From Marinilabilia rubra (GTDB taxonomy: Bacteria > Bacteroidota > Bacteroidia > Bacteroidales > Marinilabiliaceae), in NCBI RefSeq assembly GCF_003121985.1, contig NZ_QEWP01000004.1:277336-341335 (forward strand): a stretch of 64,000 nt of DNA, given 5' to 3'. The notes beneath the pieces were generated by a model. It was not told the origin of the DNA and did no database searches. It saw only the letters and a program-made list of their open reading frames with translations. Positions 47,050-54,532 of the stretch are shown one piece after another (position 1 is the stretch's first letter; each line of letters opens with the position of its first letter). Made by a program: the position numbers and the translations under genes.

Positions 47050-48309
47050 TCAGAAACGGGTATTAACCACATTAGAGAAACTTGATCCAAAGCGATAGGC
47101 CACACCCACAGTTGTATAAACCTGATAACTGGTGGCCTGGGCTCTGGATTGAAGCAATATCTCTTCCAGGGAGGCTTCCTCTGCGGGAATGGTTAATAAG
47201 TCATTTACCAAATCAAGGTTGCCTCCAAAACTGAGAGACAATCCTTTTACCAGACGAAGATTGAAACGCGAAAAGAACTCCAGTCTATTGGCATCAAAGT
47301 CATGAAAATAGTGAGATCCCTCTAACCCTGCTCTTACTGATCCCCAGGGCTGCTCAAAATTAAAAGAAAGATCCAAAGACTGTTGTAGTAAGGTTTCGTC
47401 GTCTTCTCCGAAAATGGTGGTTTCCATATAGTAATTTCGGGCCATTCCCATACGGTAAACTAATGTAATGGCACGTTCTGTGGCCTCACTGTAAGGGAAA
47501 AAACTATACTCTATCCCGGGACTGGTTTCAAAATTAAAGTCCATATTGTGAAAGGTACTTGAGAGCATGTTCACAAACAAACCGGCAGACCAATGTTCTC
47601 CGAGACTATGTATCATAAACCCATGAAAGCCATGTCGATAATTTTCATTCTCCACTGTTTCATCATCGTTTTCAAAAGAGCTGGTATTGATGTTAAAATA
47701 CGGGCGGATACGAATTTTCCATTTATCAGAAATTTTATCAGCATAAAAGCCCCATCGTGAATTAAATCTTGATTTGGTGGACTCCTCGTAATAATTGGCG
47801 CCACCATATATTTCAAACACCCAATTCCGCCACGGATCCTCCATCTCTGTTGCAGGAGCTGTTGCAAAATCTTCGCTTATGTTGACAGTTATCTGATCAT
47901 TCAGGCTGGTATTGGCAATGTATGGGGCCAATCCCAGTTTGATTCTCTCAAGCAATCCGCGTCGGGTTTGATCCTCCGAATTGGTACCTGGAGCCCAAAA
48001 GGTTATTTCATTATTCATTCCCTCAAAATCCTGACGTCCAATAAATGAAATAACATAATTGCTTCCGGCCGAACCGCTATGATGCCTTGTAATTTTGACG
48101 TGCACCTGAGATAACTGCCGGTCGCGGACATAATTAACTATACCGATGGATTCCCGAATAAACCGGTTATGATAAGGAAAATCAAGAAAAACGGTTATCA
48201 AATCATCTCTTTTCAAACAGGGTTTTTCATTTCCTCCGGCCTTTAAAGGATTAGTTAAAAAAATACTGAATAATATAGCAACCAGAAAAATGCGTTCTAA
48301 AGTATTCAT
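47050..48309 (-). CDS. Putative outer-membrane beta-barrel protein
   Basis: ATG 48309 starts a signal peptide (MNTLERIFLVAILFSIFLTN...KA), giving 419 residues; the frame opens upstream at 48372. After a soluble part of about 140 residues (DDLITVFLDFPYHNRFIRES) come many alternating amphipathic strands with aromatic girdles (KIRIRPYFNINTSSF, ERAITLVYRMGMARNYYMET), and the chain ends in VVNTRF with a terminal Phe. This is what an outer-membrane barrel looks like. No family name can be given. Convergent with the phosphoesterase gene, 18 bases apart. Confidence 0.65.
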   Translation of the reverse strand: MNTLERIFLVAILFSIFLTNPLKAGGNEKPCLKRDDLITVFLDFPYHNRFIRESIGIVNYVRDRQLSQVHVKITRHHSGSAGSNYVISFIGRQDFEGMNNEITFWAPGTNSEDQTRRGLLERIKLGLAPYIANTSLNDQITVNISEDFATAPATEMEDPWRNWVFEIYGGANYYEESTKSRFNSRWGFYADKISDKWKIRIRPYFNINTSSFENDDETVENENYRHGFHGFMIHSLGEHWSAGLFVNMLSSTFHNMDFNFETSPGIEYSFFPYSEATERAITLVYRMGMARNYYMETTIFGEDDETLLQQSLDLSFNFEQPWGSVRAGLEGSHYFHDFDANRLEFFSRFNLRLVKGLSLSFGGNLDLVNDLLTIPAEEASLEEILLQSRAQATSYQVYTTVGVAYRFGSSFSNVVNTRF

Positions 48310-48543
48310 GAGATAAGTGGATTTTTTTATTTCCTGTGTATATAAGAAACCTCTCTCAACACCAGTTCCCATTCCGGAGTTGCAACCTAACCTTCAAGAC
48401 TTTATGACTTAAGCCTCCGAATCAATGAAATGAATAGGGCCCCTGAATATTCATCTTTGGTGAGAAATTTTCTTCCAGTACAATAGACCGCTAGAATGAG
48501 CCATGGTTTAAGCAGTACGCCTTACTTTTATAAGAAAACCACA

Positions 48544-49329
48544 TCAAATTTTTTCTCCACATTTGTTGCAGTATCGGGCGTCATCAGGATTGGGATTTCC
48601 ACATTTTAAGCAACCGGTACTCTCCTTACGGTTTTTGCTCATTTCAGAAGTGACGATACCTGTGGGAACAGCAATGATGGCATAACCGATGATCATAACA
48701 ACAGATGAGATAAACTTCCCAAGAGAGGTTTGAGGGACTAAATCGCCATACCCTACTGTAGTAATGGTAATAATGGCCCAGTAAATACTTTCGGGAATAC
48801 TGTCAAACCCGTCTCCCCTTCCTTCTACCACATACATAAGGGTACCCAGCAATAATACAAGAATCAGAATGGAAGTAAAAAAGATGGTGATTTTATACAT
48901 ACTTGAACGCAGAGCAACCGACAGGGCCTTGGCCTCAGAAGTAAAACGAGCCAGTTTCATAACCCTGAAAACCCGCAGGAACCTCAAAAAACGAATAACA
49001 AACAGAAACTGGGCCCCGGGATAAAACAAACTGACATAAAGAGGAATGGCGGCCAAAAAATCAATTACACCCCAAAAACTGAAAATGTAATTTGATGGTT
49101 TGGGACTGATATAAATCCGCAATATGTACTCGAAAGTAAATAACAATGTAAAAAACCACTCAACACCTTCAAAAAGGGCCCCATGTCGCTCATTCAACGA
49201 TTCAACACTTTCCAGAAGAACAGTAAGTATACTAATGAGTATTGCCCACAATAAAGCCTGGTCAAAGAAACGGCCAGCCCGGGTATTGGTATAGAAAACT
49301 ATGATGTATAATTTCTTTTTGAGACTCAT
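48544..49329 (-). CDS. Voltage-gated K+ channel with C-terminal zinc ribbon
   Basis: 261 residues with S1-S6 topology. S4 holds arginines/lysine every third position (R113, R116, R119, R122, K125). The selectivity filter is TTVGYGD (190-196). After S6 there is a short linker, and the chain closes with a zinc ribbon: C240xxC243 ... C254xxC257. This domain set is that of KvAP-like prokaryotic channels with an added metal-binding tail. It should pass K+ in response to depolarisation. It stands alone; ATG at 49329. Confidence 0.85.
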   Translation of the reverse strand: MSLKKKLYIIVFYTNTRAGRFFDQALLWAILISILTVLLESVESLNERHGALFEGVEWFFTLLFTFEYILRIYISPKPSNYIFSFWGVIDFLAAIPLYVSLFYPGAQFLFVIRFLRFLRVFRVMKLARFTSEAKALSVALRSSMYKITIFFTSILILVLLLGTLMYVVEGRGDGFDSIPESIYWAIITITTVGYGDLVPQTSLGKFISSVVMIIGYAIIAVPTGIVTSEMSKNRKESTGCLKCGNPNPDDARYCNKCGEKI

Positions 49330-49574
49330 ATGATGGATTTTTTCTGAAATTACAAGAAAAATTAGAATCCTACTTATTCAAAAGCAATAACATGCTTTTT
49401 ATCCCCTTCCTCTTTACCCCATGCTCTATGCCATTGGCCCTTACACCATCCCACCATTTTACCTCAAACCGTGGAGCGGTGACCCAAAGGCCCCCCTATA
49501 CACCCACCAACCTAAAGCCGGGGAGCGACGATAGAGCGGTAATACAAAACTAAAGAGTGTAACCCATAAATAAC
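49330..49574. other. Repeat-like spacer upstream of the channel gene
   Basis: About 245 bases with several GGAGCGRYGA-like words that resemble parts of the repeat at 49575-49691. No ORF. Confidence 0.4.
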
Positions 49575-49691
49575 CGCGGAGTGGTGACGAATGACAAAAT
49601 CCCTATACCTTTTCAGGCGCAGCTCCGCAGCTTGGGCAACCATACCGATTTCTTTCATCTACCACTCTTGTGCCCCTCTGCGGCTTAGGGG
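49575..49691. repeat. REP-like element, copy 1 (left of the HxlR gene)
   Basis: Shares ordered blocks with 51421-51539: GCGGAGYGGYGAC, GCAGCTCCGCAGCTT and CTCTGCGGCTTAGG, in the same orientation and spacing. The blocks are partly self-complementary, as in palindromic extragenic repeats. Confidence 0.6.
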
Positions 49692-49735
49692 AGTTGGTAA
49701 ATTTAAAACAACGCAAGACAACTGCCTCTCCTTAT

Positions 49736-49820
49736 AGGTATGGCGGATTCCGATCCGTCATTTCGTGCGGCGAATCGGCCTCAGCTCTGCCACATTCTTC
49801 AGAAAGAATCCGCCATACCT
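49736..49820. repeat. 85-bp element with perfect 15-bp terminal inverted repeats
   Basis: AGGTATGGCGGATTC at 49736-49750 is matched exactly by GAATCCGCCATACCT at 49806-49820. The interior has further partial symmetry (GATCCGTC...GGCGAATCGG). It has no ORF. The size and perfect ends fit a REPIN or very small MITE. Confidence 0.6.
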
Positions 49821-49910
49821 AAGGAGCCCCCTTTGCTGACAGCTGTTTAAAAAATCGCAATTTTGGGCACTCCCCTGTAAATCCTTATATGGTTTATCCA
49901 CCTATTATCT

Positions 49911-50234
49911 CTACCCCTCTGCCTCAATCCTATTCTCAAATAACATCCCTCCTTTATACATCCCTTTCAGCACAGGATGAATTTCATGGCCCAGCGGAGT
50001 AAGACTGTACTGCACCCGAGGTGGAACTTCCGGAAATACAGTTCTGTTTATCAGTCCATCCTCCTCCAGTTCTTTCAGCTGTTTGGTAAGCATTCGTTCA
50101 CTGATATCAGGCATCAGCTTTGTTAATTCGTTGTACCGCTTTTTCCCTTGAAAGAGGTGCAAAATAATGGTACCTTTTCTTTTCCCTTTTATGACGTTGA
50201 TAAATGTATCGATGGGGCAATAACTTTTTTTCAT
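49911..50234 (-). CDS. HxlR-family redox-type regulator
   Basis: ATG 50234 gives MKKSYCPIDTFINVIKGKRK and 107 residues, the normal HxlR length; the frame opens at 50294 without a better start. The winged helix is RYNELTKLMPDISERMLTKQ, LKELEEDGLI, and PPRVQYSLTPLG. Cys6 is in the position of the sensing Cys of YodB/HypR-type regulators, which respond to quinones and electrophiles. It is divergent from the YhdH/AcuI-type reductase and most likely controls it. Confidence 0.85.
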   Translation of the reverse strand: MKKSYCPIDTFINVIKGKRKGTIILHLFQGKKRYNELTKLMPDISERMLTKQLKELEEDGLINRTVFPEVPPRVQYSLTPLGHEIHPVLKGMYKGGMLFENRIEAEG

Positions 50235-50286
50235 TTTTTTCTCCTTGGTGATGTATTGAAAACGTTCATACCGGAAATAAATGTTC

Positions 50287-50296
50287 GTTTGCAAAC
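50287..50296. promoter_or_regulatory. Palindrome in the hxlR-reductase intergenic region
   Basis: GTTTGCAAAC is a perfect 10-base palindrome, 53 bases upstream of the HxlR ATG and 72 bases before the reductase ATG. Its position suits an operator shared by the two divergent genes. Confidence 0.4.
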
Positions 50297-50367
50297 AAAT
50301 TGTAAGTTGTTGTCTGTTAGAATATTTTCACAGATATTTGTTACAAAAATAACCAAAAGCTATAACA

Positions 50368-51366
50368 ATGACCGACAAACCAGAAACATTTAATGCATTT
50401 CGTGTACGTGAGAATGAGGGCAATTTCGAAACATCCATTGAAGAAATGCCTTTCGCACCAATAAATGAAGATGAAATTTTAGTGAGAGTCCACTACAGCT
50501 CTCTTAATTACAAGGATGCCCTTTCTGCCACAGGCAACAAAGGGGTCACACGGAAGTTCCCCCATACACCCGGAATAGATGCTGTAGGTATAGTTGAGGC
50601 ATCGCACAGTGATTCGTTTTCGCACGGAGATGAAGTAATTGTAACCAGCTACGATCTGGGAATGAATACCGATGGCGGATTTGGTGAGTACATCCAGGTT
50701 CCGGCGGGATGGGCTGTAAAACTTCCGAAATCTCTTTCGATGAAAGAAGCCATGATTTATGGAACTGCCGGATTGACGGCAGGGATGTCGGTGTTGCGCC
50801 TAACAGAATTGGTAAAACCTGAAGAGGGTAAAATAGTTGTTTCCGGTGCAACCGGGGGAGTAGGCTCTCTGAGCGTTGCAATTTTGAGTAAACTGGGCTA
50901 TAACGTAAGCGCAATCACCGGGAAGGAATCTGAAAAAGATTATCTGTTAAGTCTGGGCGCCAGTGACATTGTTCTGCGCAACGAAATTGAAAACATGGAC
51001 CAGAAACCATTGTTAAAGCCTGCTTATGCCGGTGCCATTGACACTGTTGGCGGAACCATTCTGGAAAACATCCTCAAAACCACCAAATCTACGGGGGCTG
51101 TCACCTGCTGCGGCAATGTAGCATCGCCAAAAATTCAGTTAACGGTATTTCCTTTTATTTTGCGCGGAATTACTTTAATAGGTATCGATTCTCAGAATTA
51201 CCCGATGAAATATCGAAGCGAGGTATGGAATAAACTGGCCGATGAATGGAAGCCAGCGCATTTATCAGAAACCTTTGAGGAAATAAGGCCTGACCAATTG
51301 CAGGAAAAAATAGATTTGATGCTTAAGGGGCAGCTAAAAAGAAGAGTGGTTGTGAAGATGAAGTAA
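50368..51366 (+). CDS. YhdH/AcuI-type NADPH-dependent reductase (MDR superfamily)
   Basis: 332 residues. Medium-chain reductase fold without the zinc residues: the N-terminal YSSLNYKDALSATGNKGVTR is the YhdH/AcuI signature, and VSGATGGVGSLSVAIL (near 155-170) is the NADPH loop. Characterised AcuI/YhdH enzymes reduce acrylyl-CoA, and related ones quinones or other enones. Here the divergent HxlR regulator with its Cys6 suggests an electrophile-detoxification role. ATG at 50368. Confidence 0.82.
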   Translation: MTDKPETFNAFRVRENEGNFETSIEEMPFAPINEDEILVRVHYSSLNYKDALSATGNKGVTRKFPHTPGIDAVGIVEASHSDSFSHGDEVIVTSYDLGMNTDGGFGEYIQVPAGWAVKLPKSLSMKEAMIYGTAGLTAGMSVLRLTELVKPEEGKIVVSGATGGVGSLSVAILSKLGYNVSAITGKESEKDYLLSLGASDIVLRNEIENMDQKPLLKPAYAGAIDTVGGTILENILKTTKSTGAVTCCGNVASPKIQLTVFPFILRGITLIGIDSQNYPMKYRSEVWNKLADEWKPAHLSETFEEIRPDQLQEKIDLMLKGQLKRRVVVKMK

Positions 51367-51420
51367 ACCGCAGAGCAGAGACACTGTGGAAATCCCAATG
51401 CCATGGTTGTACTAGAAATA

Positions 51421-51539
51421 GCGGAGCGGCGACAGGAAGGATAGCATCCGTGTACTTTTTTCGGTCGCAGCTCCGCAGCTTAGTTTACATATAGAATCAA
51501 TTTTCTACCGATCTTTCGCCGCTCTGCGGCTTAGGCAGG
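51421..51539. repeat. REP-like element, copy 2 (right of the reductase gene)
   Basis: Partner of 49575-49691, with the same block order (GCGGAGCGGCGAC, GCAGCTCCGCAGCTTAG, GCTCTGCGGCTTAGG). The two copies bracket the HxlR-reductase pair. Confidence 0.6.
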
Positions 51540-51574
51540 TTAATGATGGAGGAAAAGCCCCCCGCATAAAGGCA

Positions 51575-51620
51575 TAAAAAAAGCCGGGCCTGCTGAAATT
51601 TATCAACAGACCCGGTTTTA
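51575..51620 (-). terminator. Terminator of the aminotransferase gene
   Basis: On the minus strand, CCGGGtCTGtTG, an 8-base loop and CAgCAGgCCCGG form a long stem with two mismatches, then a T-run. It is 20 bases past the stop at 51640. Confidence 0.75.
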
Positions 51621-51639
51621 ATTTATATTGTAATGCATT

Positions 51640-52833
51640 TTATTTGAGCTTAGCAAAAGCATCCTTTATTCGTTCCATCGCTTTCTTCAGCAAGTCTTCA
51701 CTTGTGGCATAAGACAAACGAATGCAGTTTTTATTACCAAAAGCTGAACCAGATACAGTTGCCACATGCCCCTCCTCCAGAAGATAGGCACTTACATCTG
51801 CAGAGTTTTGAATCATATTACCGTTAAAACTTTTTCCGAAAACATCTGATACATCCGGAAACAGATAAAAAGCTCCCTGAGGTTTATTGATCTTAAGGCC
51901 AGGAATATCACCTGCCATATCAAGTACCAGATCGCGGCGCTTTTTAAAAGCTTTAACCATCTCCTTTGTCTCATCCATGGAACCGGTAATAGCTGCAAAG
52001 GCAGCCTTTTGAGAAATAATATTGGTTCCGGAAGTATACTGTCCCTGAAGTCTGGCACAAGCTTTGGCAATCCACTCAGGACCTGCAATATACCCAACAC
52101 GCCAGCCGGTCATTGAGAATCCTTTAGACATTCCATTGACCAATATTACACGGTCTTTTATTTCCGAAAATTCGGCAATGGAGTGATGATCACCTTCATA
52201 GATAATGAATTCATATATTTCATCTGAGATGATAAAAACATCAGGGTACTTCTTCAAGACATCAGCTAAATCTTTTAGCTCCTCAAATGAATAAACACTT
52301 CCTGTTGGATTGCTGGGGCTATTCAATATAACCATTTTGGTTTTATCGGTAATCACAGCCTCCAACTGATTGCCGGTAATTTTAAAATCCTGGTCAATAC
52401 CGGCATCCACATAAACAGATTCTCCGCCTGCCAATTGAACCATAGCAGGATAGCTCACCCAATATGGGGTAGGGATGATGACTTCATCGCCCTCATCAAT
52501 AAGGCTGTAAATAACGTTGGCCAGAGATTGCTTTCCCCCTGTCGAAACCACAACATTGTTAGCGCTATAACCAAGCTTATTCTTGTCCGTTAGCTTACGG
52601 GCAATGGCCTCCCTTAATTCGGGAATCCCGGGTACCGGTGGGTATTTTGTGAAATTGTCTTCAATTGCTTGCTGAGCAGCTTTCTTAATATGAGAAGGTG
52701 TGGAGAAATCCGGCTCTCCCAGACTCAAGTCAATCACATCCACACCCTTTTCACGTAATTCACGACTGCGTTGAGACATAGCAATAGTCTCTGAAGCCGG
52801 TAAGCTGCTTAATCGATTTGATAGTTTATCCAT
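51640..52833 (-). CDS. Class I aspartate/aromatic aminotransferase (AspC type Ib)
   Basis: 397 residues, no signal peptide. PLP-binding Lys237 is in VNGMSKGFSMTGWRVGYIAG; N175 in NSPSNPTG, D204 in IISDEIYE and R in NCIRLSYATS at the C-terminus complete the fold-type I site. The sequence resembles the type Ib aspartate aminotransferases of bacteria. It makes aspartate from oxaloacetate with glutamate. It stands between the terminator and Sua5; ATG at 52833. Confidence 0.9.
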   Translation of the reverse strand: MDKLSNRLSSLPASETIAMSQRSRELREKGVDVIDLSLGEPDFSTPSHIKKAAQQAIEDNFTKYPPVPGIPELREAIARKLTDKNKLGYSANNVVVSTGGKQSLANVIYSLIDEGDEVIIPTPYWVSYPAMVQLAGGESVYVDAGIDQDFKITGNQLEAVITDKTKMVILNSPSNPTGSVYSFEELKDLADVLKKYPDVFIISDEIYEFIIYEGDHHSIAEFSEIKDRVILVNGMSKGFSMTGWRVGYIAGPEWIAKACARLQGQYTSGTNIISQKAAFAAITGSMDETKEMVKAFKKRRDLVLDMAGDIPGLKINKPQGAFYLFPDVSDVFGKSFNGNMIQNSADVSAYLLEEGHVATVSGSAFGNKNCIRLSYATSEDLLKKAMERIKDAFAKLK

Positions 52834-52891
52834 AGTTTTTTGTGTAGGTTTCTGTTTTAATGGTTAATTCTTATCTTTCCTCCTTATCAAT

Positions 52892-53845
52892 TCAAGTATT
52901 CCGATATCTGTAGGCTGCTTTTCTCATTCGATCCATAATGGCAATGCCAATACCTTCTTCGGGAACCGGGTCAGCCACAATGAATTCCACATCAGAGGAT
53001 TCCATATTGTGAAGGGCACTAAAAAGATTTATGGCTGCTTCCTCCATACGTTGATCGACCGATAAATATTCGACCTTACTAAATTTTGAAGCATATTCAG
53101 GTTGCCCCCATGCAATCAGTCCGGCATTGGAAAGATCTGTTTCTTTAAGGTCAATCTCTCCTATAAAAAGAGGTTTTTGAGGACTGTAATGTGATTTGAT
53201 CAAACCCGGTGAATGCAATTTATGTTCCTCATCCGACATTTTTGATTCAGGGATAACTTCTCTAATCTGATCGCTACTTATTGCTCCGGGCCGAAGCATC
53301 ACAAAACCATCCTCATGAAGCCGGATAACACTCGATTCAATACCAACAGTTGTCTGACCACCGTCAATAATATAAGGTACTTCGGTCAACTGGTTAGCAA
53401 CATGCCATGCCTTAGTAGGACTAATTCTACCAAATTTATTGGCACTTGGTGCTGCTATTGGAGTTTTAGCTTCTGCAATCAACTGCAAAGCAAGAGGATG
53501 ATCGGGCATCCGGATGCCAACGGTATTTAATCCGGAGGTTACAATATCCGGCACCCGTTCGTTCTTTTCCACAACAATAGTAAGCGGTCCGGGCCAGAAG
53601 TGTTCAGCCAAAAGTCTGATCCTTTCGTCCCATTGCCTGCATAAACTTTTCGTTTGATTCAGATGAGCCACATGAACAATCAGCGGATCAAAAGCAGGCC
53701 GTTCCTTGGCTTCAAAAATTTTGGCAACTGCAGATGGATTTAATGCATCCGCTCCCAAGCCATAAACCGTTTCGGTTGGAAAAGCCACCAATTCCCCACT
53801 CTGAATCAATTGCGCTGCATGGGTTATATCATTCCCGATCTGCAT
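52892..53845 (-). CDS. L-threonylcarbamoyladenylate synthase (Sua5/TsaC)
   Basis: 317 residues: the YrdC domain (about 5-190) with PTETVYGLGADA, KERPAFDPLIVHV, the SGLNTVGIRMPDH block and PIAAPSANKFGRISPT, followed by a Sua5 C-terminal domain (about 210-317). The two-domain length separates Sua5 from short TsaC. It makes threonylcarbamoyl-AMP for t6A37 tRNA modification. It lies 58 bases upstream of the aminotransferase gene on the same strand and may be co-transcribed with it. Confidence 0.93.
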   Translation of the reverse strand: MQIGNDITHAAQLIQSGELVAFPTETVYGLGADALNPSAVAKIFEAKERPAFDPLIVHVAHLNQTKSLCRQWDERIRLLAEHFWPGPLTIVVEKNERVPDIVTSGLNTVGIRMPDHPLALQLIAEAKTPIAAPSANKFGRISPTKAWHVANQLTEVPYIIDGGQTTVGIESSVIRLHEDGFVMLRPGAISSDQIREVIPESKMSDEEHKLHSPGLIKSHYSPQKPLFIGEIDLKETDLSNAGLIAWGQPEYASKFSKVEYLSVDQRMEEAAINLFSALHNMESSDVEFIVADPVPEEGIGIAIMDRMRKAAYRYRNT

Positions 53846-53954
53846 ACTTCCTTAATTATGTTTACCGTTAAATCAGTCTGCAAATATCTCATTTTTTCTC
53901 TTCGAATGAAAACCCATTGGGGGCCTTTCCACCAAAAGGGTCAAAACCAAGAAA

Positions 53955-54006
53955 ATCCATGAGGTGATCCGGAAATCAGACTAACCGAAACAATCACCTC
54001 ATGGAT
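53955..54006 (-). terminator. Long hairpin after purE
   Basis: ATCCATGAGGTGAT (53955-53968) and its exact complement ATCACCTCATGGAT (53993-54006) form a perfect 14-bp stem with a 24-base loop. It is 59 bases past the purE stop and is followed, on the minus strand, by TTTTCTTGG. Probably a terminator; the long loop is unusual. Confidence 0.55.
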
Positions 54007-54064
54007 AATTAATTAGAATTTGCTTTTAAGGTCTTCTCACTTACCCTAAAAAAACCCTGAATCA

Positions 54065-54532
54065 TTAAGTTAAAGAGGCGTTGTCCTCTTTAAGCTTTTG
54101 TCGTTGTTTTTCCTGAAACTCCACAACTTTCTTCTGAACTTTCTCATTGGAAATACCCAGAATCTTTGCAGCGGCCAGAGCAGCATTGGTCGGACTTAAG
54201 ATCACCAGTGGTGCCACGCCCGAAGGCATCCGCAAACTAGAGTAAATATCCGCTCCACCAAAAGAGCTGCTCGAAGGAGGACAAGCAATTACCGGACAAT
54301 GTGTCTGAGCATCGCTGAAGCCACTCAATGCGTTACTCATACCAGCAATGGTAATAAATACCGGATTGTTTTTTTCTTCCTCCTTAATAATGTTGTAGCA
54401 TTCCAAAGGAACCTTATGAGCTGAAGCAACTTTCAATTCCGATTCGACATCAAAATTCTTCAGACCATCCGAAATCTTTTGGGCCCAATCCAAATCGGCT
54501 TTGGAACCCATTATAATTATAACCTTACTCAT
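54065..54532 (-). CDS. purE: Class II 5-aminoimidazole ribonucleotide carboxylase (PurE)
   Basis: 155 residues. GSKADLD near the start and SAHKVP (37-42) are the AIR-binding loops. The block PVIACPPSSSSFGGADIYSS and SLRMPSGVAPLVILSPTNAA resembles the carboxylase domain of animal PAICS and the class II PurE of Treponema rather than class I PurE. Class II enzymes carboxylate AIR directly with CO2 and need no PurK. No purK is nearby. Its ATG overlaps the DUF4914 stop by 8 bases, so it is translationally coupled to it. Confidence 0.82.
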   Translation of the reverse strand: MSKVIIIMGSKADLDWAQKISDGLKNFDVESELKVASAHKVPLECYNIIKEEEKNNPVFITIAGMSNALSGFSDAQTHCPVIACPPSSSSFGGADIYSSLRMPSGVAPLVILSPTNAALAAAKILGISNEKVQKKVVEFQEKQRQKLKEDNASLT

